DNA of 64,000 nt from CBEULR01 sp965544035 (GCA_965544035.1 CBEULR010000006.1:1-64000), one strand, 5' to 3'. Positions 9,007 through 17,385 are shown, counted from the stretch's first letter. Notes: generated from the sequence alone by a model not told the origin. Program-made: numbers and translations.

Positions 9007-10167
9007 CTAGAGAACAATCTTGCCGGTACGGGTGTACTGTCTCTTGATGCAGAAATGCTCCTTCCACTTCCGCCAGGCGCGGTATCCCACAATCAATTCC
9101 TCATTCGGGTCGCCTTCCGGAAATACCTTACCGGCATCTTCATCCTTCCAGATGCCCTTTCTCTTTCTGGCTTCACGCTGATCAACCAGCCAATCACGAT
9201 AGCTTTCGAACAAGATGTGTCCTTCCGGACCATCCAGCAAGGCGGCTCTAATCCGACCGTCTTGTTCACGCCAGAGTTCGGCCTGTTCGGGCGTGATCTC
9301 AATGGGTTCGACATCAAGCTCGTACCCGTACTTGACCAACTCATCTCCGGCCACAGCGGCGAACACCTGCTGGTCGCGAAGGCTCAGGAGACGCTTGTAG
9401 ATTCCGATGTATTTGTCACTAACCGGGCTGCCAAGAGGCTTGTGGTCCTTGGTGGAACCGCGGTTCTGGCAGTACTCGGTCTTGTAAAACTCAAGCATCT
9501 CAGGAGAATACTCTTCACCCAGGAACGCGCAGACCTCTCTAAGGATCCGCTCCGGTTCTCGAACCAGATCCTCATATTTCACGTCCATCCAGTCGTGCGG
9601 AGCGAGCTTCTCCCGCCACGGATGCACGAAACTCTGGGCCAGCTTCCAGCTCTCCGCCGCCGCAAAGATGTTGGTCGGTCCGAAGGACGACTCCAGGTAG
9701 TCGGCAGCAGCATCCCGTCCGTCGCGGGTAATGAAGACGAACTGGGCATTTGGAAAGCATTCCTTAATCGGCCCGACAAAGTAGAGGTTGTGGGGGGTCT
9801 TCTGCCCCCACCGGGGCTTATTCCCATTCTTTTCGGCATAAAGCTCGTGCATCGCACAGTAAACGCCTTCAAAGCTGCGCTCCCGTACCCTGGAGAGCAG
9901 CTCATCCACCGCTGTTCTCGGGTTCAAATCCATTCCCCACAGATGCACATTCAAGCCGAAGAGCATCTCGTCGGCCAAGGTGCGCAGGTTTTCCTCCTGA
10001 TTCAGATCACCATAGGAATACAGATAGGGGTAAAAGCGGGGGAACAGCCAACCCACTTCAGGCACCGCAATGCGGGGATGACAGCCGAGCATGGACATCA
10101 GAAGTGTGGTTCCCGATCTTTCATGACCGATTACAAAGATTGGTTTTTCCTTCAAAGTAATAGGCAT
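9007..10167 (-). CDS. PAPS-dependent sulfotransferase family protein
   Basis: This is a 386-residue protein of the sulfotransferase fold. The 5'-phosphosulfate loop H-E-R-S-G-T-T is at residues 15-21, and the 3'-phosphate-binding element R-D-G-R-D is at 148-152 with the downstream Ser near 160. The family transfers sulfate from PAPS to hydroxyl or amino groups of lipids, sugars or small metabolites; the acceptor cannot be read from sequence. ATG 10167 lies 8 bases from GGAGG. It is the first gene of a minus-strand run with lctP and the DASS permease, and is divergent from a LysR gene with a shared control region. Confidence 0.8.
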   Translation of the reverse strand: MPITLKEKPIFVIGHERSGTTLLMSMLGCHPRIAVPEVGWLFPRFYPYLYSYGDLNQEENLRTLADEMLFGLNVHLWGMDLNPRTAVDELLSRVRERSFEGVYCAMHELYAEKNGNKPRWGQKTPHNLYFVGPIKECFPNAQFVFITRDGRDAAADYLESSFGPTNIFAAAESWKLAQSFVHPWREKLAPHDWMDVKYEDLVREPERILREVCAFLGEEYSPEMLEFYKTEYCQNRGSTKDHKPLGSPVSDKYIGIYKRLLSLRDQQVFAAVAGDELVKYGYELDVEPIEITPEQAELWREQDGRIRAALLDGPEGHILFESYRDWLVDQREARKRKGIWKDEDAGKVFPEGDPNEELIVGYRAWRKWKEHFCIKRQYTRTGKIVL

Positions 10168-10188
10168 CAAGGCATCCTCCCTTCAGTT

Positions 10189-10203
10189 TTTGAATCATTC
10201 AAA
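10189..10203. promoter_or_regulatory. 15-bp palindrome upstream of sulfotransferase
   Basis: TTTGAAT and ATTCAAA flank a single central C. The palindrome lies 22-36 bases upstream of the sulfotransferase ATG, inside its untranslated leader. It could be an operator half of the divergent LysR control region, but AT-rich palindromes of this length can arise by chance. Confidence 0.3.
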
Positions 10204-10300
10204 CGTGATGAACCCTATCGCCAGCGGATAAACCTAAATGCCGCACCTCCTTTACCCCCATGAATTACCTAAGAGATAGGGCCACCAATCAATCCCATTT

Positions 10301-10330
10301 TTGATTTGGAGCAAAACAATAAGGTATAAT
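10301..10330 (+). promoter_or_regulatory. Sigma-A type promoter of the LysR gene
   Basis: TTGATT at 10301-10306 and a perfect TATAAT at 10325-10330 are separated by 18 bases. The start codon of the regulator is 120 bases downstream. On the opposite strand, TTGTAA and CATTAT at 17-base spacing over the same palindrome could serve the divergent sulfotransferase gene. Confidence 0.55.
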
Positions 10331-10351
10331 GCATCCAACTAGGTTGCATTA
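10327..10351. promoter_or_regulatory. Probable LysR operator palindrome
   Basis: TAATGCATCC and GGTTGCATTA form a 25-bp imperfect palindrome (9 of 10 arm positions match) with a 5-base centre. It overlaps the -10 box of the lysR promoter and lies in the spacer of the proposed divergent promoter. This is the classic placement for a LysR-type regulator that represses itself and controls the neighbouring gene. Confidence 0.5.
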
Positions 10352-10449
10352 CAAATTCTTTTACCTAATCGCAGGTTAACACGTCACCCAGCCGACGTCC
10401 AATTGCCGCTGGGTATGACATCATAACCTGCCGGAATGGAGGATTTTCC

Positions 10450-11391
10450 ATGAACCTGGATCGGCTCAGGATTTTTCAAACGGTAGCGCAATTGGGGAGT
10501 TTTACGGGGGCCGCAGAGAGTCTCTATATGACTCAGCCTGCGATTTCCAAACACATTAAGGCCCTTGAAGAGTACTATTCGGCGCCTCTGTTTTTCCGGA
10601 CGGGAAACAAGGTGGTGCTCACCCCCGCAGGGGAAAAACTGCTGGAGTTCGTGGACGAGATTTTGGACCTGGCCGAGCGGGCGCGCAGCGCCATGGGTGA
10701 AATCACCACATCGGCCCGCGGTACGCTGCAGGTGGGCGCCAGCATGACGGTGGGAGTATATTTCCTGCCGCATATCCTGCGCCAGTTCAGAGAAAAATTC
10801 CCGGACATCAATGTGTCGGTCAAGATTGAAAACTCCGGTCTGGTCGTTAATGAAATCGCGGAAGGCAAGCTCGATATGGGGTTGGTGGGAGCGTTGGTAC
10901 ACAGCCCGAAACTGGTCTACCTGCCCTTCTGCTCTGAAGAACTGAAGCTGATCGTCGGTATTGATCACCCGTGGGCTGCCGACCCTCCCCGGACGGTGGA
11001 GGAGATTTCGAAGCAACTGTTCCTGCTCCGGGAGCGGGGATCGGGTATGCGTCGGGTGCTTGAGGACCGGTTTGAGAAGTACGGTCTAAATCTGAAAACC
11101 GTTATGGAACTGTCCAACACCGAAATGATCATCAGGTTGGTAGAGACCGGAATGGGTGTGTCAATCGTATCGGAGTACGCCGTAGCACGCGAGGTCAAGC
11201 TTGGAATGATCAAGGCGCTTGATCTGCCCTTCCTGGATCTGAAGCGCTACTTTTACCTTGTTTACAATAAGGAAAAGACCCCTTCGGATGCCTTGAAGGC
11301 GATCATCTACCACATGGAACACAACCTCAGTGCTGATTGGGAACAAGACAGGACGGCAGGCGGGGACGCAGGCAACGTACGCCTGGCCTGA
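10450..11391 (+). CDS. LysR family transcriptional regulator
   Basis: The 313-residue protein has an N-terminal winged helix-turn-helix (about residues 1-60, with the S-F-T-G-A-A-E-S-L-Y-M-T-Q-P-A-I-S-K-H core) and a substrate-binding-like effector domain (about 90-295). It resembles the CysL/CbbR branch of LysR regulators. It is divergent from the sulfotransferase-lctP-DASS run, which it most likely controls. The start at ATG 10450 follows AATGGAGGA. The effector is unknown; an organic acid or sulfur anion would fit the neighbours. Confidence 0.9.
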   Translation: MNLDRLRIFQTVAQLGSFTGAAESLYMTQPAISKHIKALEEYYSAPLFFRTGNKVVLTPAGEKLLEFVDEILDLAERARSAMGEITTSARGTLQVGASMTVGVYFLPHILRQFREKFPDINVSVKIENSGLVVNEIAEGKLDMGLVGALVHSPKLVYLPFCSEELKLIVGIDHPWAADPPRTVEEISKQLFLLRERGSGMRRVLEDRFEKYGLNLKTVMELSNTEMIIRLVETGMGVSIVSEYAVAREVKLGMIKALDLPFLDLKRYFYLVYNKEKTPSDALKAIIYHMEHNLSADWEQDRTAGGDAGNVRLA

Positions 11392-11543
11392 GCAGCATCC
11401 GAGAAACCACCGGGATATCAAGGCTGGCTCCACGCAAAGATGCTGGACATCTACTGCAGTTACCTCGGTTTCAAGACTTACCTTAACTGTTCTTGTCGTC
11501 CCTGACTCAGTGAGGAAATGGCCGGATTTGAACTGCAGCGTTT

Positions 11544-12155
11544 TCACTCACGGCTACTAATCTTGAATGCCTGAAAACACCTGTCCGGCAAGTCCTTCAA
11601 TATAGCAAGTGAACGAGCGCATCCCACCTTTTCGGCCTCCTTCAGGGCCTGTTCACGGGATAAACACTCCGGTCTGTATACCCGCGGTTCAAGGCAGGCT
11701 GCGTAGGCGTCACAAGTGCCAATCACCAAAGCCGCCGGGTCGGGGTCGGTCAGTTTGTTCGGATAGCCCCCGCCCCCCTTCTTTTCATGGTGCTGTTCGA
11801 TTAGCATGGCCACATTTTCCGGTGCGCCCAACTGCCGCGCCAGATTGGCACTGCCCAAAGGATGCGATTCCATCAGGAAAAAGTCGGCATGCTTCAGAAG
11901 ATAAGGAGGCTTGGAGAAAAACTCCTCAGGCCAATACAGTTTGCCGAGATCATGCAGAAATGCCGCCAGGATGATCTCATCCTCACTATAACCGTTCGCC
12001 AACCCCGGGTCCCTCTGAAGAACTTGGGCCACCAGCGAGGCCACACGTCTGGAGTGATTCAGCAGTCTCTCCGGTGAAGCGGAGCTAGACAGTAGTTCAG
12101 CTGCTTGGACTATGATCAATAAAGGATTAGTGTTTTTCTTCTCATCCGGTTTCAT
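11544..12155 (-). CDS. HD-GYP-type phosphodiesterase (c-di-GMP)
   Basis: A 203-residue stand-alone HD domain protein. Metal ligands and the HD-GYP signature are visible: His34, His68-Asp69 in H-D-L-G-K, His98, His122-His123, and G-G-G-G-Y-P at 127-132. HD-GYP enzymes hydrolyse cyclic di-GMP to GMP or pGpG. It has no sensor domain and is shorter than typical multidomain members. I chose ATG 12155, which has GGGGAGA 5-6 bases upstream; longer in-frame readings would run into the riboswitch. Control by the upstream GEMM riboswitch and terminator strongly supports a role in second-messenger turnover. Confidence 0.8.
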   Translation of the reverse strand: MKPDEKKNTNPLLIIVQAAELLSSSASPERLLNHSRRVASLVAQVLQRDPGLANGYSEDEIILAAFLHDLGKLYWPEEFFSKPPYLLKHADFFLMESHPLGSANLARQLGAPENVAMLIEQHHEKKGGGGYPNKLTDPDPAALVIGTCDAYAACLEPRVYRPECLSREQALKEAEKVGCARSLAILKDLPDRCFQAFKISSRE

Positions 12156-12169
12156 ATCATTCTCCCCAC

Positions 12170-12194
12170 AAAAAGTCCGTACCAGCGGTACGGA
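12170..12194 (-). terminator. Riboswitch expression-platform terminator
   Basis: CCGTACC and GGTACGG form a perfect 7-bp stem with a 3-base loop, followed by ACTTTTT on the minus strand. It lies between the GEMM aptamer and the ribosome binding site of the HD-GYP gene, so ligand binding can decide between termination and readthrough. Confidence 0.75.
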
Positions 12195-12212
12195 TGACAC
12201 TCTGTGCCAATG

Positions 12213-12308
12213 AGTATCCGGCAACTGGCTGGCTTGGCGATTCTCATCGCTGTAGCCCCTGTAGCTTTGCGCCGCTGCCTTTCGGCAGCTTTGCCGCGGG
12301 CAGATACT
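12213..12308 (-). ncRNA. Cyclic-di-GMP-I (GEMM) riboswitch aptamer
   Basis: The closing stem pairs AGTATC at 12308-12303 with GATACT at 12218-12213. Inside lie the GEMM-I elements in order: G-G-C-A-A-A-G, a GC-rich hairpin capped by a GAAA tetraloop (docking loop), G-C-G-C-A-A-A-G-C, the GGGGCTA segment, and a 3' AGCCAG-C-CAGTTGCC strand. A G appears to occupy the ligand-pairing position 5' of the C-A-A-A stretch, which favours c-di-GMP over cGAMP, but I could not align it base by base. A terminator follows and the controlled gene encodes an HD-GYP enzyme. Confidence 0.85.
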
Positions 12309-12323
12309 ATATTTGACTAGGAC

Positions 12324-12352
12324 ATTATACACGTGTTTTTGTGAAAAATCTA
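12324..12352 (-). promoter_or_regulatory. Promoter of the riboswitch transcript
   Basis: A perfect TATAAT (12329-12324) with a weak TAGATT 17 bases upstream (12352-12347). Transcription would start about 10 bases before the aptamer's closing stem, as expected for a riboswitch leader. Confidence 0.5.
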
Positions 12353-12615
12353 CTATTTGTTACTCAACGGTATGAAATGCCAGGCAAATCGTTAAACGTA
12401 ACCGGATTTTCATCTCCAATGCTCACGGCACTGGGCACACCATATAAGAAATGCAAACACCCGACCATCCATAATCAGATCAGAGTAACGAAGGCAACCG
12501 TCCTTGGAGCATCTGCTGAGTTCAGAAGGTTATTGCTTGCCGAACCCAGGCAGGAAAGGCAACCAGTTGTGCGGAATGGTTGGTTTAGACTGTTTCCGTT
12601 TGGAGGGCTAGAGGT

Positions 12616-14055
12616 ATGCAGGCTCAACAGTACGCCGGTAGATGGGCTATCCTGGCCGCAGTTTTGTTCGGTTCGATTATGGGTCCGATTGACGCCAGTG
12701 TGGTGTATATCGCTCTTCCCGCTATTTCCGAATACTTCAGCGTTGATCCGACGATGGTGGGCTGGATTTCAATGGCCTACCTGTTGGTTTTGGGCTGCTT
12801 CCTGCTCCCCTTCGGCCGGCTGGGTGACATGTACGGTTTTAAGCGTCTGTTCCTGATCGGACTGCTGGTTTTCGTCGCTACCTCGGCGTTGTGCGGCCTT
12901 GCCCCCAGCCTGTGGGCGTTGATCTTCCTGCGCGCTTTGCAGGCTGCCGGAGCAGGTATGACCATGGCCATGGCCCCGGCGATCATCACCGCCGCTTTTC
13001 CGCCCCAGGAGCGGGGCCGGGCTCTCGGCATGAACGGTATGGTCGTGGCCATCGGCCTGGCGATAGGACCCAGTCTGGGCGGTCTGCTGGTAGATACCAT
13101 CAGCTGGCAGGCCATCTTTTTTGTAAACGTACCGATCGGGATTGTGGCCTATCTCTGGTGTCGGCGGATTTTACCGGATGTCCGCCGTGAAAAGCAGCAG
13201 TCCTTCGACTGGCCGGGAGCGCTGCTGGCCTTTTTCGGTCTCGGCGCGTTGCTTTTGTTTGCCAGCCGGGGTGAGGCCACCGGGTGGTCCTGGTTCACGC
13301 TGCTAATGGGCAGTGCCGGCTTAGTTTTGCTATGCTGTTTCTTTGTCGTCGAGCGCCGGGCTACCGAGCCCATGCTGGATTTGACGCTGTTTCAGCACCG
13401 GGTTTTTTCCGCCGGAAACGCCGCCTCGCTGCTGAACTTTATGACCCAGTACATCATCATCTTCGTAACCCCCTTCTTCCTGCAGCAGGTATTGAGCTAT
13501 TCCGCCGGTCGGGCGGGCATCGCGCTAACCGCTTTCCCCCTGACCGTACTGGTGGTCGCCCCTATAGCCGGAGCACTGTCGGATAAAATCGGTCAGCGGG
13601 GCTTGGCATTTCTGGGTTCGCTGTGCTGCACCATAGCCGCGTGGGCCCTCGCCGGTCTGAGCCAGCAGGCCGCACCCCTGGATATCGCCTGGCGCCTGAG
13701 TTTGTTCGGCCTGGGCACGGGGCTCTTTCAGTCTCCGATTACCAGTGCCGTGATGGGGTCGGTGCCCAAATTCCGGCTGGGGATTGCCGGAGGCGTACTG
13801 GGAACCACCCGCAACATCGGGATGGTGTTGGGCATCGCTTTAGGCGGGGCGGTGCTGGCTGTCCGGGAGGCGGCTCACTGGCAGGCCGGGCGAACCGATG
13901 CCTTTTTGGCGGGATTGCAGGATGCTTACTGGGTGGCAGGGCTGCTGTCTCTAATTGCTACGCTGGTGTGCTTATGGGCGCGTCCCGCCCGGCAGAGCAG
14001 CACAGCGACTAGTAATCAGCCGTCCGGGCCTAATAAGGAAAGTTCGGCCGGGTGA
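12616..14055 (+). CDS. MFS exporter, DHA2 (EmrB/QacA) family
   Basis: A 479-residue protein with about 14 hydrophobic segments. MFS motif A is present (G-R-L-G-D-M-Y-G-F-K-R near residue 75), as is the DHA2 motif D-A-S-V-V-Y-I-A-L-P near residue 25. Such proton-driven exporters remove drugs or metabolites. ATG 12616 follows GGAGGG at suitable spacing. It stands alone on the plus strand; the 275 bases upstream hold no gene. The exported compound is not predictable. Confidence 0.85.
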   Translation: MQAQQYAGRWAILAAVLFGSIMGPIDASVVYIALPAISEYFSVDPTMVGWISMAYLLVLGCFLLPFGRLGDMYGFKRLFLIGLLVFVATSALCGLAPSLWALIFLRALQAAGAGMTMAMAPAIITAAFPPQERGRALGMNGMVVAIGLAIGPSLGGLLVDTISWQAIFFVNVPIGIVAYLWCRRILPDVRREKQQSFDWPGALLAFFGLGALLLFASRGEATGWSWFTLLMGSAGLVLLCCFFVVERRATEPMLDLTLFQHRVFSAGNAASLLNFMTQYIIIFVTPFFLQQVLSYSAGRAGIALTAFPLTVLVVAPIAGALSDKIGQRGLAFLGSLCCTIAAWALAGLSQQAAPLDIAWRLSLFGLGTGLFQSPITSAVMGSVPKFRLGIAGGVLGTTRNIGMVLGIALGGAVLAVREAAHWQAGRTDAFLAGLQDAYWVAGLLSLIATLVCLWARPARQSSTATSNQPSGPNKESSAG

Positions 14056-14111
14056 CGCTTTTCCCAAGAAACTCCTGATCGGCCGGCACGTACGGTAGGG
14101 CGAACGTATAG

Positions 14112-14264
14112 TTAATCAATAAACTCAAACAGCTCTTCGATCGGAACGCGGAATACCTGCGCGATCCGGTAAGCCGGTTCCAGCGACGGCGTATGCCTTC
14201 CCTGTTCAAGATGCACAATTGTCTCCCGCCGTACATTAACCCCACAAAATGAAAAAATGTACAT
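14112..14264 (-). pseudogene. Truncated XRE-family regulator
   Basis: The 50-codon frame reads R-R-E-T-I-V-H-L-E-Q-G-R-H-T-P-S-L-E-P followed by A-Y-R-I-A-Q-V-F and a C-terminal I-E-E-L-F-E-F-I-D. This is the recognition helix onward of small XRE regulators of the YozG/YgzD type, which are normally about 65-70 residues long. The first helix and the start of the second are replaced by an unrelated 12-residue lead. No good ribosome binding site precedes the ATG at 14264. It is probably a remnant, divergent from splB. Confidence 0.55.
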
Positions 14265-14313
14265 GCACTTTCACGGCTGAAGTGGGGGCATACTTTGTTC
14301 AGGAGTGATTACT

Positions 14314-15336
14314 TTGGTGTTCTTGCCGGATCGGGTGTATGTGCGTGAAAAGGCCGAGGACTACCCGCTGGCGCGGGAAGCCGCAGCGCGGTTTCGCCGG
14401 ATGGGTATCCCCGTATATCACCTGAAAGCCAGGCAGCGGGTACCGGGCATACCTACGGATTCGCTCCGGCGTGGCTACATCGCCGCCAAGAAAACCCTGA
14501 TCCTTGACACGGTAAACACCAACTCCTTCCTCTCATCCCGTCCCTCGGCCGATTACGAACTACCGCTTTACTCCGGCTGCCGGGGATTTTGCGAGTACTG
14601 CTATCTGAACACCACTCTGGGCAAGCGCCCGTATCTGAAGGCCTATGTCAACGTTGATGAGATTCTGCAGCGTGCCGCAGGCTATATCAAAGAAACTCCC
14701 GACCGCGTGGTCACCTTTGAGGGGTCCTGTCACTCTGATCCGATACCACTCGAACCTTACCTTGGCTCCCTGGCCGCGGCCATAGAATTCTTCGGTGATC
14801 AGCCGCGCGGATATTTCCGGTTCGTGACCAAGTACATCGATGTCGATTCACTGCTCCGTCTGAATCACCGGGGGCACACCCGGTTCCGGTTCAGCATCAA
14901 CACCGAGGAGGTCATCCGGAGATATGAACACGGTACCCCGCCCCTGACCGAACGCCTTGACGCCGCCAAGAGGGTGATCGAGGCCGGATACCCGTCGGGG
15001 TTCATCATCGCCCCGCTGATCCTCGAAGATGACTGGATGGATCAGTACCGGAAACTGTTTCTCACCGTCCGTGAGGTCTTGGGCGATCTCGCCGGCCGCG
15101 ACTTCACCTTTGAACTGATCACCCACCGCTATACAGACCGTGCGCGGACAACCATTGAGCAAATCTTCCCCAAGACCACACTGCCGTTGGATCCCAAATC
15201 GCGCACCTACCGGCGCGGGCAGTTCGGCTATGGCAAGTACCTATACCCGAGAGAATTGGTAAGTGAAGCACGGAAGCATTTTACGGAGATGGTTGAGGCC
15301 AGCTTTCCGGGTACCCGCATCGAATACTTCATCTAA
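14314..15336 (+). CDS. splB: Spore photoproduct lyase
   Basis: A 340-residue radical SAM repair enzyme that reverses the 5-thyminyl-5,6-dihydrothymine photoproduct in germinating spores. The [4Fe-4S] ligands lie in C-x3-C-x2-C (about Cys89, Cys93, Cys96, within G-C-R-G-F-C-E-Y-C-Y-L). The conserved hydrogen-donor Cys is in F-E-G-S-C-H-S-D-P at about residue 139, matching Cys141 of the Bacillus enzyme. TTG 14314 lies 8 bases from AGGAG and gives the usual N-terminus. GTG 14305 overlaps the ribosome binding site and is unlikely; GTG 14317 is possible. It yields or cycles 5'-deoxyadenosine. Confidence 0.9.
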   Translation: MVFLPDRVYVREKAEDYPLAREAAARFRRMGIPVYHLKARQRVPGIPTDSLRRGYIAAKKTLILDTVNTNSFLSSRPSADYELPLYSGCRGFCEYCYLNTTLGKRPYLKAYVNVDEILQRAAGYIKETPDRVVTFEGSCHSDPIPLEPYLGSLAAAIEFFGDQPRGYFRFVTKYIDVDSLLRLNHRGHTRFRFSINTEEVIRRYEHGTPPLTERLDAAKRVIEAGYPSGFIIAPLILEDDWMDQYRKLFLTVREVLGDLAGRDFTFELITHRYTDRARTTIEQIFPKTTLPLDPKSRTYRRGQFGYGKYLYPRELVSEARKHFTEMVEASFPGTRIEYFI

Positions 15337-15342
15337 GTTCGT

Positions 15343-15981
15343 CTAACGTATGGGGAAGAGAATGAAGACGGCTACCGTCCAGAGCGCGTGCGAGATAATG
15401 AGGGGCACCACGCTCCTCTCTTTCATAAAGATATAGCCCCAGAACAGACCGGCCACCACAGCGGCAAGGACCAGCATTGTATTGCCCGAGACGATGTGTA
15501 CTCCCCCGTAGATGAGCGCAGCCAGGATCCAGGCCGGGACCGATCCCAGTTGCTGACTTAACCAGCGCTGTAAGAACCCGCGCCAATAAATCTCCTCCGC
15601 CGGGCTCGTGACAAACAGCAGAATAAGCACGATTACCCAGGTTTGGTTTCCCGAGCGCAGGTCATAAATGGAGGAAATCTGTGCCGGACCGAAACTGAAC
15701 AGCAAGGCTGAAAGGGCATCACCGAGCCAGAAAACACCGTAAAGCATGACGGCCGAACCGACCCCCAGCAGAACGGCCCGAAGGTTGATCTCCCAAATGT
15801 GGAAGGGGACACCGTAAAATATAAGAGTCAAGAAGGCCAATGCGGCAGTACCGACAGCCATCGTCAACCAGAAATTAAAAGCCTGCAGACCAAAAGATAC
15901 ATACCAAATAAAGGCCGCCAAAGCTACCGTGAACAAAGCCGACCTGCCGCGGATACGCGGCTCACCTATGAGCAAAAGCAA
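15343..15981 (-). CDS. CPBP family intramembrane metalloprotease
   Basis: A 212-residue membrane protein with about six hydrophobic segments. It has the CPBP (Abi/Rce1-like) motifs: E-E-x-x-W-R-G-F (here E-E-I-Y-W-R-G-F near residue 129), a G-G-V-H His in the next helix, and a C-terminal I-S-H. Family roles include CAAX-type proteolysis and bacteriocin immunity; the one here is unknown. It converges with splB and follows the MenA-like gene by 7 bases, suggesting co-transcription with it. Confidence 0.8.
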   Translation of the reverse strand: MLLLIGEPRIRGRSALFTVALAAFIWYVSFGLQAFNFWLTMAVGTAALAFLTLIFYGVPFHIWEINLRAVLLGVGSAVMLYGVFWLGDALSALLFSFGPAQISSIYDLRSGNQTWVIVLILLFVTSPAEEIYWRGFLQRWLSQQLGSVPAWILAALIYGGVHIVSGNTMLVLAAVVAGLFWGYIFMKERSVVPLIISHALWTVAVFILFPIR

Positions 15982-15988
15982 CCCCCTC

Positions 15989-16891
15989 CTACAAGTAGAT
16001 GGAGAACAGAATGCCCAGCGACATCAATGCACCGAATTGGAAGTGAAATTGGGCCTGCCTTTGTTCCAAAGTGGCGATAGAGTTCCAGTTTCCGCGCAGC
16101 CCGTCCCTGATCTGCCTGGTTAGGTTCACCGTTGCCGGCAGCGCTAATAAAATGGTTAGCATCGTCCAGAAAGGCAACAGCTGAATCGATACCAACAAGC
16201 CGACGGCAATAAACGGCAAGATGTTCAGCAAAGTACAGAGCCGTAGTCCCTTGGGCCCACCGGTAACCATCGCCCCGGTTATTATCCCCACCGATCGATC
16301 GTGCTCCAGATCACGCAGATCATTGGCGTGCAGGATCGCGGAGACCAGAAAACCGATCGGCACGGCGATCCATACCGTGCTCCAGCTGTGAAAGCCGGTC
16401 TGAACGTAGAACGCAGCCCATACCATCATCGGCCCCATGAGAAAAAAGACAAGCACCGAACCGAGACCTCTGTACTTGTAAGCCAGACCGGCGGTATAGT
16501 TGTAACCGGCGATCACCCCGAAGAGGCCGATGTAGAGCAGTCCGGTGCCGCAAATGGAAACAAGGTAAAGCCCGATGGCCAGCGCCATAGCGAAACAAAA
16601 GTATCCCAGAAGCAGGATCTGCCGCGGCTCGATCCATCCGTTTACGAGAACCGGCGCTGAGCTGATCCAGTCGGGGGTATCCACTTTATTGATGTAATCG
16701 TAATATGTATTAATCAAGTTGGTACCGGCCTGGACCAGAACTCCCCCGAGCAAAGTCAGCAGAAACAGGCCCCAATTAAAATACCCCTGGTAGGCCGCCC
16801 AAAGGGTCCCCACGGTAACAGGAATGATCGCCGCCGTGTACGACCACGGTCGGAAGGCGATATACCATTTATATCTCTCGTCCATCTTCAT
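15989..16891 (-). CDS. menA: MenA-like UbiA prenyltransferase
   Basis: A 300-residue membrane enzyme of the UbiA superfamily. The first Asp-rich motif is N-x-Y-Y-D-Y (near residue 63) and the second is N-D-L-R-D-L-E-H-D-R (near 190), with about eight to nine helices between and after. It most likely attaches the polyprenyl chain to 1,4-dihydroxy-2-naphthoate in menaquinone synthesis, but other UbiA substrates cannot be excluded because no other men gene is in view. ATG 16891 lies 9 bases after GGGAGGA; a longer reading adds a basic, non-conserved lead. Confidence 0.75.
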   Translation of the reverse strand: MKMDERYKWYIAFRPWSYTAAIIPVTVGTLWAAYQGYFNWGLFLLTLLGGVLVQAGTNLINTYYDYINKVDTPDWISSAPVLVNGWIEPRQILLLGYFCFAMALAIGLYLVSICGTGLLYIGLFGVIAGYNYTAGLAYKYRGLGSVLVFFLMGPMMVWAAFYVQTGFHSWSTVWIAVPIGFLVSAILHANDLRDLEHDRSVGIITGAMVTGGPKGLRLCTLLNILPFIAVGLLVSIQLLPFWTMLTILLALPATVNLTRQIRDGLRGNWNSIATLEQRQAQFHFQFGALMSLGILFSIYL

Positions 16892-17010
16892 CTGATCGTT
16901 CCTCCCGGAAACACATCCGCCGCTCCGGCAAATTGGCCGCGTCCTTTCCGGAGGGCATCGTTCCGTCCGGAGCATCGCGACAAATCAATCACGCGCTCAT
17001 AGCCCCTGAG

Positions 17011-17361
17011 TCAAAAAGCATCGGGAATGTGCTCCAAATGATCGACGCGACCGTCGGCGGTAAAGGTAACGGCAACAACGTCGAATCGGGCCGGAGCGTC
17101 GGTCGCGTGAGCTGTCAGATAAACCTGAGCGACCTGGCGAAGCTTGCGCTGCTTAGGGTAGGTTATCGTCTCCTGCGGCGTCCCGAAAGATGACGCAGTG
17201 CGTGAGCGCACTTCAACAAACACCAGGGTCCCGCGGTCTCGGGCGATGATATCGATTTCACCGAGCCGGCAGCGGTAGTTGGTTGTCAGAATGGATAAAC
17301 CCCTGCGGCGCAGATACTCTCTTGCGACCGATTCACCTTTTCTACCCAGTTCGATGCGCAA
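17011..17361 (-). CDS. yraN: YraN family (UPF0102) nuclease-like protein
   Basis: A 116-residue protein with the restriction-endonuclease-like UPF0102 pattern: G-E-x-x-A-R-E-Y-L at the N-terminus, then C-R-L-G-E-I-D-I-I-A-R-D and F-V-E-V-R-S-R. The Glu, Asp and E-V-K/R residues are the presumed metal site. The cellular role is uncertain. It directly follows rnhB, its usual neighbour in Firmicutes. Confidence 0.85.
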   Translation of the reverse strand: MRIELGRKGESVAREYLRRRGLSILTTNYRCRLGEIDIIARDRGTLVFVEVRSRTASSFGTPQETITYPKQRKLRQVAQVYLTAHATDAPARFDVVAVTFTADGRVDHLEHIPDAF

Positions 17362-17385
17362 CCGGCCACCTCCGACGCAAAAATA

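Noticed and set aside
8842..10263. A 473-codon plus-strand open frame
   Set aside because: It lies opposite the sulfotransferase and the lctP start, both of which have strong family motifs and good ribosome binding sites. Its product has no recognisable domain.
12341..12856. A plus-strand frame of 171 codons upstream of and into the MFS gene
   Set aside because: It overlaps the MFS N-terminus in another frame, has no ribosome binding site and gives no recognisable protein.
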